From Rhizocola hellebori (GTDB lineage: Bacteria; Actinomycetota; Actinomycetes; Mycobacteriales; Micromonosporaceae), in the NCBI RefSeq assembly GCF_016862955.1, contig NZ_BONY01000004.1, forward strand, positions 62,001 through 126,000: a stretch of 64,000 bases of DNA, in the 5' to 3' direction. Position numbers and translations under genes: made by a program. Below, one piece after another: positions 1 through 7,196 of this stretch (the stretch's first letter is position 1; the number at the start of each line of letters is the position of its first letter). The notes under the pieces were generated by a model. That model made no database searches, was not told the DNA's origin, and worked only from the letters and a program-made list of their open reading frames with translations.

Positions 1-837
1 CTGGACGCGGTACGCCAAGCGGCGGCATTGGGGATGGCCGACCACGCCTGGCACATCGCATGGAGCACCGCCCCTTTCCTGCACCTCACCGGGCAGTGGG
101 ACGACATGCGCACCGGCCTGCAGCTGGCGCTGGCGGCCTGCTCGGACACGGCGGACGCCCAGACGGTGGCAAACATCTGCGTGGATTTGGGCATCGTCAC
201 GACTGAGCTGGGTCTGCATGAGGAGGCCCAGACGCATCTCGTGCGTGCCGGTGAGATCTTCGGCACGCTCGGCGATCGCAGGAATCAGGGCAGGGTCTCC
301 CGGCAGATGGCGTACCTGTGCGTGCAACGCGACAGCCTCGCCGAGGCGCTGGCGCATACCGCCGACGCGCTGGCGCATACCATCGCCGCCGGGTACCGGG
401 CCGGCGAAGCTTCGGCATTGAACTTTGCCGCCTGGATCCACGTGCTTGCCGGCGAACCCGCGCTGGCCATCGACAACGGCGAGCGTGCGATAGCGATCTT
501 CCAGGAGGTCGGCAACGAGCCTGGCGTCGCCAGCTCCTGGGACACGCTGGGTCATGCGCACCACAAGCTCGGCGACTTCGCGCGCGCTGAGGACTGCTAT
601 TTGGCTGCGCTGTCCCTGCGCCGCAAGCAACGAAGCCGCGTCTTCGAGGCGGATATCCTGCACCGCCTCGGCGACAACCACCTTGCCGCAGGCGCATCCG
701 ACAAGGCGCGGGAGCATTGGAAGCAAGCCCTCGTCATCATGGAGGAGATGGGCGGCCCCGGCGTTGAGGAGCTGCGGCGCAAGGTCGCCTCCAGCGCGGC
801 CGCTCAGGCCGATCACGTCACCGTGCACCGCCGCTGA
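1..837 (+). CDS. TPR-repeat protein, C-terminal part of a gene cut by the window edge
   Basis: The reading frame is open from base 1, so the true start lies outside the window. About 278 residues are visible. They form helical pairs of TPR type, for example around ALAIDNGERAIAIFQEVGN and GDFARAEDCYLAALSLRRK, each about 40 residues apart. In actinobacteria such a TPR tail commonly ends SARP/AfsR-type or LuxR/LAL transcription regulators, where it binds partner proteins or holds the ATPase off. No DNA-binding or ATPase domain is visible in this part, so the regulator assignment is inference. It ends about 150 bases before the hydrolase operon and may control it. Confidence 0.6.
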   Translation: MDAVRQAAALGMADHAWHIAWSTAPFLHLTGQWDDMRTGLQLALAACSDTADAQTVANICVDLGIVTTELGLHEEAQTHLVRAGEIFGTLGDRRNQGRVSRQMAYLCVQRDSLAEALAHTADALAHTIAAGYRAGEASALNFAAWIHVLAGEPALAIDNGERAIAIFQEVGNEPGVASSWDTLGHAHHKLGDFARAEDCYLAALSLRRKQRSRVFEADILHRLGDNHLAAGASDKAREHWKQALVIMEEMGGPGVEELRRKVASSAAAQADHVTVHRR

Positions 838-989
838 GGCGCTAGCCCGTCACCCCGCGTCGCGCTGTGGCGGGCGCGTGGCTTCCTGCCGTTCAGATTT
901 CATTCAGACCTCGCCATCCGTCGTGTCCATACCGTGGTGCCACACCGAGATCCGTGGCCGCGGCCACGGGCACCGACGGAAGGAAACCC

Positions 990-1835
990 ATGGCACACCA
1001 CACATCGCGCGGCGAATACCGCCGCCGAACCTTGCTCACCGGCGCGCTCGGCGCCACGGCGGCCGTGCTCACGCCGACGCTGTTCACCTCGGCCGCCTCC
1101 GCCTCGGTCGCACCGACCTCGACCGCGCAAGCACGTCCGACCGTGGTGCTGGTCCACGGGGCGTTCGCCGACGCCTCCGGGTGGGGCGATGTCATCCAGG
1201 CGCTGCGCCGCGACGGCTACCCGGTGCTGGCGCCGGCCAACCCGATCCGCGGCGTCGCGTCCGATTCCGCGTACCTGGCATCGATCCTGCACACCATCAC
1301 GGGGCCGATCGTCCTGGTCGGACACTCATACGGCGGGGTGGTCATCACCAATGCCGCCACCGGCAACCCGAACGTCAAGGCGCTGGTCTACATCGCAGCG
1401 TTCGCCCCAGACGAGGGCGAAACGGTGTTCGGGCTGCAGACGATGTTCCCCGGCTCCAAGCTCAGCGAAGCAGCGCTGGACTTCCGGCCGTACTCGTTGC
1501 CTGGCGGCGCCGCCGGAGTTGACGGGTACGTCAAGAAGGACGCGTTCCGTGAGGTCTTCGCCGGCGACCTGCCCCGGGCGACCACCGACCTGATGTGGGC
1601 CACCCAGCGTCCGGGCGATACGAACACCCTGCAGCAGGTTTCCGGCCCACCGGCGTGGAAGACGATTCCGTCGCACTACCTGGTGGCCCGCAACGACAAC
1701 CTCATTCCCGCCGCCGCCCAGCGCTTCATGGCCACCCGTGCGGGCGCCCGAACGGTCGAGGTCAATGCCTCCCATGTCGCCATGATGTCCCGCCCCGACC
1801 TGACCACAGACCTCATCAGGCGCGCCGCGCGCTGA
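990..1835 (+). CDS. Tat-exported alpha/beta hydrolase
   Basis: A 281-residue enzyme. The ATG at 990 is chosen because GGAAGGA (978-984) lies just before it. The N-terminus has a twin-arginine stretch (YRRRTLLTG, residues 10-18) and a hydrophobic segment ending near ASA, so export by Tat is predicted. The mature part starts with VVLVHGAF (oxyanion region). The nucleophile elbow is GHSYGG with Ser113, the probable acid lies in VARNDN, and the catalytic His in NASHVAMM near the C-terminus. This resembles the salicylate-esterase/hydroxynitrile-lyase-like branch of alpha/beta hydrolases. Substrate is not determinable. It is the first gene of a run of three hydrolases on the same strand. Confidence 0.85.
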   Translation: MAHHTSRGEYRRRTLLTGALGATAAVLTPTLFTSAASASVAPTSTAQARPTVVLVHGAFADASGWGDVIQALRRDGYPVLAPANPIRGVASDSAYLASILHTITGPIVLVGHSYGGVVITNAATGNPNVKALVYIAAFAPDEGETVFGLQTMFPGSKLSEAALDFRPYSLPGGAAGVDGYVKKDAFREVFAGDLPRATTDLMWATQRPGDTNTLQQVSGPPAWKTIPSHYLVARNDNLIPAAAQRFMATRAGARTVEVNASHVAMMSRPDLTTDLIRRAAR

Positions 1836-1849
1836 AAGGAGCAGCTCCG

Positions 1850-2683
1850 ATGGGCTACGTCACCACCGAGGACGACACGCAGATCTTCTACAAGGACTGG
1901 GGTACGGGCCGTCCGGTCGTGCTGTCGCACGGCTGGCCGCTCAACGCCGACAGCTGGGAGGCGCAGGCACTTTTCCTTGCCGCCAACGGCTACCGGGTCA
2001 TCGCCCACGATCGGCGCGGGCACGGCCGTTCGACGCAAACCTGGCACGGCAACGACATGGACACTTACGCCGACGACCTCGCCACCCTCATTAACACGCT
2101 GGACCTTAGCGACGCCACCCTCGTCGGGTTCTCCACCGGCGGCGGCGAGGTCGCCCGCTACATCGGCCGGCACGGCACCGGCCGCGTCGCGCAGGCCGTC
2201 CTGGTAGCCGCTGTGCCGCCGTACATGCTGCGCACCGCCGACAACCCCGGCGGCGTACCGGTCGAGGTGTTCGACGGTATCCGCGCAGGCTCCCTGGCCG
2301 ACCGCTCCCAGCTGTACAAGGACCTCGCCGACGGGCCGTTCTTCGGCCACAACAGGCCGGGTGCCAACGTCTCACAGGGCATCCGCGACGCGTTCTGGCT
2401 GCAGTCGATGGCATCAGGGCACCGCAACGCCTACGAATGCATCGCCGCGTTCTCCGCCACCGACTTTCGCGGCGACCTGGCCCGATTCGATGTCCCGACA
2501 TTGATAATCCACGGCGACGACGATCAGGTCGTGCCTTTCGAGGTCGGCGGCAAGACCTCCGCGGCGCTCATCAAAGGCGCCGAGCTGATCGTGTACCCCG
2601 GAGCGCCGCACGGCATTACAGACACTCACAAGCAGCAGCTCGGCCACGACCTGCTCGCCTTCCTTAACACGTTCGGAGTCTGA
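1850..2683 (+). CDS. alpha/beta hydrolase of the non-heme chloroperoxidase type
   Basis: A 277-residue cytosolic protein of normal family length. The ATG at 1850 follows AAAGGAG (1835-1841), 14 bases after the previous stop, so it is in the same operon. Family marks are SHGWPL near residue 26, HDRRGHGRS near 53, the nucleophile motif GFSTGGGE with Ser95, the acid in [10 protein letters not shown] and the His in PGAPHG. Proteins with this pattern are annotated as cofactor-free haloperoxidases or esterases. They form peracids in vitro, but their natural substrate is usually unknown. No signal peptide is present. Confidence 0.88.
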   Translation: MGYVTTEDDTQIFYKDWGTGRPVVLSHGWPLNADSWEAQALFLAANGYRVIAHDRRGHGRSTQTWHGNDMDTYADDLATLINTLDLSDATLVGFSTGGGEVARYIGRHGTGRVAQAVLVAAVPPYMLRTADNPGGVPVEVFDGIRAGSLADRSQLYKDLADGPFFGHNRPGANVSQGIRDAFWLQSMASGHRNAYECIAAFSATDFRGDLARFDVPTLIIHGDDDQVVPFEVGGKTSAALIKGAELIVYPGAPHGITDTHKQQLGHDLLAFLNTFGV

Positions 2684-2685
2684 CC

Positions 2686-3485
2686 GTGACCGACAAACCC
2701 GACACCATCGTGCTCGTGCACGGCTTCTGGGTCACCCCCCGCAGCTGGGAACACTGGATCACCCACTACGAGCGCAAGGGCTTCCGCGTCCTCGCGCCCG
2801 GCTACCCAGGCTTCGACGTCGAGGTCGAGGCCCTCAACGCCAACCCCGACATCATCACCGCCGTCACCGTCCCGGCCATCATCGAACACCTCGAAGCGGT
2901 CATCCGCCCGCTGCCCAAACCGCCGATCATCATGGGTCACTCCGCCGGCGGCGCGTTCACCCAGATCCTGCTCGACCACGGCTACGGGGCCAGTGCGGTC
3001 GCGCTCAACTCCGCCCCGACCGAAGGCGTTCACGTCGTGCCGTTCTCCCAGGTGCGCTCGACGCTTCCGGTGCTGCGCTCGCCGGCGAACCGGCACAAGT
3101 CCATAGGGCTCACCTTGGAGGAGTGGAAGTACGCCTTCACCAACACGTTCAGCGATGAGGAGTCCCAGGCGCTTACGAGCGATACCACATCCCGGCCAAC
3201 GGCGGCATCCTATGGGGCAGCGTCCTCGCCAACTTCCAACCCGGCCACCAGGACACCTGGGTGAACTACCGTAACGACCAACGAGCGCCACTGCTTTTCA
3301 TCTCTGGCAGCGAAGACCACATCATGCCCCCAGCGGTGCAGCGCTCCAACGTCAAGCACTACAAGTCGAGCACTGTCACCGAACATGTCGAGTACGACGG
3401 CTACGCCCACCTGCTACCCGCGCAGAAGGGATGGGAGGACATCGCCGACTTCGCCCTCGACTGGGCCTTACGCCACGCCCGATGA
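2686..3485 (+). pseudogene. alpha/beta hydrolase with a single-base frameshift
   Basis: Starts with GTG three bases after the previous stop. The first part has VLVHGFWVTPRSWEHW and the nucleophile elbow GHSAGGA (Ser86), as in a common actinobacterial hydrolase family. At about 3174-3175 the frame slips. Adding one T in GCTTACGAG restores a continuous protein through YERYHIPANGG and LWGSVLAN into the downstream frame NYRNDQRAPLLFISGSED, with the acid in SGSED and the His in GYAHLLP. The frame after the slip ends at 3485. All catalytic residues survive across the two frames, so this is either a very recent mutation or a sequencing error. Third gene of the hydrolase operon. Confidence 0.8.
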
Positions 3486-3574
3486 ACCTGAGGCGCATCA
3501 CCCACATGGCGGCTCGTGCGAGGCCGGTGATGGCGCCATCTGTGCCGATGTAGCCAACTGACCATCGCCCACCA

Positions 3575-3621
3575 GGAGCCGTCCCGTCACTGTACAAAGC
3601 ACATCCTGACGGGACGGCTCC
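3575..3621 (+). terminator. perfect 15-bp inverted repeat after the hydrolase operon
   Basis: GGAGCCGTCCCGTCA (3575-3589) and its exact reverse complement (3607-3621) are separated by 17 bases. There is no clear T tract, as is usual in actinobacterial terminators. It lies between the hydrolase operon and the phosphatase gene on the same strand. Confidence 0.6.
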
Positions 3622-3684
3622 GCTCGGCGGTCATTTCGTGCGGGCGCATCAAAGTCGCGCGCACCTCACGACAAGGAGAATGAC

Positions 3685-4440
3685 GTGATCGATGTCGCCG
3701 CCCCCAGCCTCGGCAAGCCGCAGAGCCTGCGACACCGGCTGGCCCGTCAGCGTCGCATCAACCAGCTTCTGCAAGAGGCGATTCAGCCCACCCCCGGCCT
3801 GGTGACCAATCTGGGCGGGCTGAGGATCGCGGCGCGCTGCCACAGCGCCGACCCTCAGGTCCACATCGGAGGTGACTGGTACCTCGCCACACCGCTGCCT
3901 GACGGGGACCTGGTCCTTGCCGTCGGAGACGTTGAAGGCCGCGGCATGCGCACTGTCGAATCGATGGTCGGTCTGCGCTACACCGCAGCCTCCTACGCGG
4001 CCGCGGGCGAGCCCCCGGCAATGATCCTGTCGAGGTTGAACACCCTGCTGCGGCACGCCTCAGGCGCCATCTCAGCGTCCGCTGTCATAGTCAGATACCG
4101 GCCCAGCCTTGGCAGGCTGGTGTGGGCCCGGGCCGGGCATCCACCGATGCTGCTGTCGAACCACCGGCGCGTGGTCCAGCTACCCCATCCACGCGGCCCC
4201 CTACTGGGCATGTTCACCCATCCGCCGTACGAACAGCACTCGCGTCACTTGCGCATAGGCGAATCAATCATGCTTTACACCGACGGCATGATCGGGCGGG
4301 GGACCCTCGAAGAGGGCGTCCGCCAGCTTGCCGATCGCCTCGTCGGCGTCCACGATCCCGCAGCTCTGCTCGAACAGCTCGACTTCCACGCCGCCCCTGG
4401 ACACGACGCCTGCGCCCTCATCGCCCGACGCACCGACTAA
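3685..4440 (+). CDS. SpoIIE-type PP2C serine phosphatase, short form
   Basis: A 251-residue protein made almost only of the phosphatase domain. The GTG at 3685 follows AAGGAG (3673-3678). Metal-binding and family motifs appear in order: GGDWY, VGDVEGRGM, AGHPPM, LYTDGM and a final GHDACAL. The N-terminal 40 residues resemble the short lead-in of actinobacterial RsbU-like proteins and hold no GAF or PAS sensor. Such proteins dephosphorylate anti-anti-sigma factors to switch on stress sigma factors. No kinase or STAS gene lies next to it, so the partner is unknown. Confidence 0.85.
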   Translation: MIDVAAPSLGKPQSLRHRLARQRRINQLLQEAIQPTPGLVTNLGGLRIAARCHSADPQVHIGGDWYLATPLPDGDLVLAVGDVEGRGMRTVESMVGLRYTAASYAAAGEPPAMILSRLNTLLRHASGAISASAVIVRYRPSLGRLVWARAGHPPMLLSNHRRVVQLPHPRGPLLGMFTHPPYEQHSRHLRIGESIMLYTDGMIGRGTLEEGVRQLADRLVGVHDPAALLEQLDFHAAPGHDACALIARRTD

Positions 4441-5063
4441 ACCCCCGCCGCGTAACTACTGGCGGGCTCGCGGTGAGGTTGGCAAACCGGCCATCGCGTA
4501 CCCTGACCGCCCGGCTCACAAGCATGAATCGCACGGGTGTCCCCCCGGGTGCTGGCCGATCCAGTGCGTATGTGGACTGTGCGATGTGGATATCGGCGTT
4601 TCTCAGGCGGTTGTTTACGTTGGTCGCGGAGGCAAGCCGGTATGGATGAGTGCGCGGCCGGTGGAGCGGCGGGCGAAGGTCGCGGGTGGGTGCGGCGCTT
4701 GCAGCAGAACAATTCCGGCTCATGGACGAGGATGTGTTCGCTGCGGCGTCCACCACGGTCTGGGCGTCATCGCCGCCAGGACCTTGTAGGACGTCGAGCT
4801 CGTCGTGGACACCGGCGCGCGCACCTTTGACGCCTACCCGAACGAATCGCTGGCCCTCAACGACTGGGGCTACACCGGCCGAACGAACGTCACCGACCTG
4901 TCGCTATCCCGGTTTCCAACCGCCGGCTCGATCACGACCACCTTGGACATCGACCACCTCAGCGTCATCTTGGGCTGAGCCCCCACATACCTACCGGAAT
5001 CCCGGCCCGGCGGCCCGCTTCCCCGGGCCGCCATCACTTGACGGACGGCGCCGCGTTCGATCA
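4441..5063. other. region without a supported gene
   Basis: No protein family is recognised here. The most gene-like piece is an open frame at about 4791-4979 (plus), starting right after a stop, ending in LDIDHLSVILG and reading roughly 60 residues with normal actinobacterial codon use. It lacks a convincing start and may be the tail of a lost gene. Confidence 0.3.
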
Positions 5064-5177
5064 ATGATGATCGCCGTGGTCAGCAAGCTATCCGGATACC
5101 TCGCCCTGGTGCTACTCGCTAGCACAGCCTGTTCGGCGCCCGTAAAAAGCGCCAGCGTCGCCCACCGCTCTGGCTGA
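5064..5177 (+). CDS. possible truncated lipoprotein, 37 residues
   Basis: ATG codons at 5064 and 5067 open a short frame with a hydrophobic stretch (YLALVLLAS) and a lipobox-like LASTAC, followed by only about 15 residues before the stop. This is what the first bases of a lipoprotein gene look like; the rest seems to be missing. No strong ribosome site is visible. It may be a gene stub or chance. Confidence 0.25.
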   Translation: MMIAVVSKLSGYLALVLLASTACSAPVKSASVAHRSG

Positions 5178-5571
5178 GGCAACGGCGTCGGGCGGAGACG
5201 GTGCCCGCAGGCACCACCCCGCCCAATCCCGGTCGGTACCGGGTCCGGGCGGGTCGTTCCGGGCCGTTGCCTGACATGACCCTGACACAATCTGGCCTAT
5301 GGGAGTGGTGGTCTGTAGGCCAGATTTGTATTGGGGACAGGGCAAGCCGGGTGTCAGGCGCATTGGCGCGGGGCGTCGGAAGACACGACCGATCCATAAC
5401 CGCCGTGTTGTGGTGGGGCTCGTAGCGGCTGTGCGCCTGGGATGCCCGAGGGAAGGTCGTGATCACCGTCTGACGACCGGACCGACGAGAACGACCCAAC
5501 CCGGTGCGTGTGCACGCCCAGACCTGCCGCCAGCCCGGCGGACGAACCGCTCCTGTCGAAAGAAAGAACCG
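5178..5571. other. intergenic region with one stem-loop
   Basis: No gene is recognised. The only structured element is the inverted repeat at 5289-5326, listed separately. Confidence 0.4.
5289..5326. repeat. perfect 11-bp inverted repeat
   Basis: AATCTGGCCTA (5289-5299) and its exact reverse complement (5316-5326) flank a 16-base spacer. The arms are AT-richer than the surroundings. It could be an operator for a dimeric regulator or a transcript hairpin about 320 bases before the membrane-protein gene. Confidence 0.45.
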
Positions 5572-5631
5572 ATGACCATCTCAACGAAAACCCCGAACCT
5601 GCTCGACAACCCGCCGGTCATCCGACCGTAA
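5572..5631 (+). CDS. possible 19-residue leader peptide
   Basis: An ATG at 5572 preceded by GAAAGAAAGAA opens a short frame ending in NPPVIRP at 5631, only 14 bases before the next gene start. AAGGAG for the next gene directly follows its stop. The arrangement would allow translational coupling, but the peptide matches no known leader and may be a gene relic. Confidence 0.25.
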   Translation: MTISTKTPNLLDNPPVIRP

Positions 5632-5645
5632 CGAAGGAGTAAGAG

Positions 5646-6341
5646 ATGAGCTCACCGGAGAACACCGCCACCACGCCAGCCCGCAGTTGGCTCGTTCGAG
5701 GCCGGCTCGTCGGTGCCGCGGCGATCGCGTTCGCGGTGTTGGTGGTGATCGAGAACGTGTTGTTTGCGGTAACGGGCGCGCCGGGCTACGACGCTCCGAT
5801 CGAGGACGTGCTGGCCTACTACGCGGCCAACCGCGACGCGGTCGCGATCGTGTCCGGTCTGGTAGCCCTGTACCTGCCGCTGCTGCTCGTGTTCGTGACG
5901 GGCCTGCACGGCCTCGTGGAGCGGCGCGGCGGAGCGGGCGCCGACTGGTCGCGCCTTGCCTTGGCCGCTGGCGCGACGCTGTCGGCCATCTTCGTGCTTG
6001 TCAACGTCCTGCAGATCGGGCTCGCGCTGTCCGCCGGCGGGCTCGCCGAGCCGACGCCCGCGTTCGGGCTCGTCTGGCAGATTCACGGGGCGGCGTTCGC
6101 GCTGGCGCTGCCGATGCTCGGCACCACCTGCATCGGCACGGCCCTCGCCGCGCACGCGAGCGGGCTGACTCCGGCTTGGCAGCGGCTGCTGGGCATGGTG
6201 GGCGGGAGCCTGCTGCTCGCCGCGGGGCTGGGCAACCTCGCGATCGCCGACGGCTCGCCGCTGATCTTCGTCGGGCTCCTAGGGTTCGTCGCCTGGCTCG
6301 TCTGGCTGCTCGCGACCGGCGTGCGCCTCGTCCGGTCGTGA
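5646..6341 (+). CDS. six-helix integral membrane protein of unknown function
   Basis: A 231-residue protein; ATG at 5646 follows AAGGAG (5633-5638). Hydrophobic helices lie at about residues 23-43, 70-90, 103-125, 138-160, 180-200 and 203-226, and the N-terminal 18 residues are polar. The layout resembles DUF4386-like actinobacterial membrane proteins, but no decisive motif is visible. No partner gene is evident; an IS remnant follows directly. Confidence 0.65.
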   Translation: MSSPENTATTPARSWLVRGRLVGAAAIAFAVLVVIENVLFAVTGAPGYDAPIEDVLAYYAANRDAVAIVSGLVALYLPLLLVFVTGLHGLVERRGGAGADWSRLALAAGATLSAIFVLVNVLQIGLALSAGGLAEPTPAFGLVWQIHGAAFALALPMLGTTCIGTALAAHASGLTPAWQRLLGMVGGSLLLAAGLGNLAIADGSPLIFVGLLGFVAWLVWLLATGVRLVRS

Positions 6342-6454
6342 CCGAGATGAGGGCGGTGCCGAGGTCGCGCACGCGGGCGAGGACTCCGTGGAGGGCGCCT
6401 GGGGATCTTTATACAATCGACGCCCCTCAGCTCGGTCGCGGCGTTCGGGGATGC

Positions 6455-6942
6455 TTCCAGCGGCCTACGCGGGGCTGGGAGTCATCATCAGTGCCAGAAT
6501 CCTGGCCGAGATGGGCGATGACCGGCAGCGGTTCGGCAGCGCCCGTGGGCTCAAAGCCTATGCCGGTTCCGCGCCGATCACGAAAGCATCAGGACGGGCC
6601 CTGACCATCACCCACCGGCCTAACAAGAACAACAGGCTCAACGCCGCAGGGATCCTGTGGGCCAGCGTCACGATCCTTCACCCCGGCCCGGAACGACAGC
6701 ACTACCTGCGCCGGCGCGCCCACGGCGATCGTCACGTCGCCGCGGTGCGACACCTGTTCAACCGGATGCTCGGCCAGCTTCACCGCTGCCTGCAAGCCGG
6801 CCAACACTTCGACCAGGAAGTCGCCTACCCCGAATACTTCAGCCCGGCTGTGCTCGAAGCGATCGACTTGGACGGCACAGCGGATCTATCGGTGAACAAT
6901 CTTGAAACTAGCTACCTAGACCGCTTGGCAGCCACCCACTAG
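6455..6942 (+). pseudogene. IS110-family transposase, C-terminal fragment
   Basis: The readable protein begins near GLGVIISARILAEMGD and continues through GSARGLKAYAGSAPIT and THRPNKNNRL to the end. This is the Transposase_20 (helix-hairpin-helix/serine) part of IS110-type transposases. The N-terminal DEDD catalytic domain is absent: the frame upstream of about 6455 carries no homology and runs into the previous gene's downstream region. The element is a dead remnant. Confidence 0.8.
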
Positions 6943-7196
6943 CGTCGAAGTCGAGGCGGTCCAGGCCGCGGTGTGGGGGTTGGCCCACTGGTTTGTGACC
7001 ATCGCTGGTTGGCCTGCCCGTTGCAAGTCCACAACGCCACAGCGGTGCCGTGGCTTGGCGCGTGCGGTGTGCGCAGCGTCCGGCATCGCCAGCGTCCTTG
7101 CTGAGGCGCCGACGACCGGGCTGTAAGACGGCGAACTCGTTGTCCCACAACAAGGCAGGTGGTATCCCACGAGCAGGCAGGTGCGGTCATCCGCTT

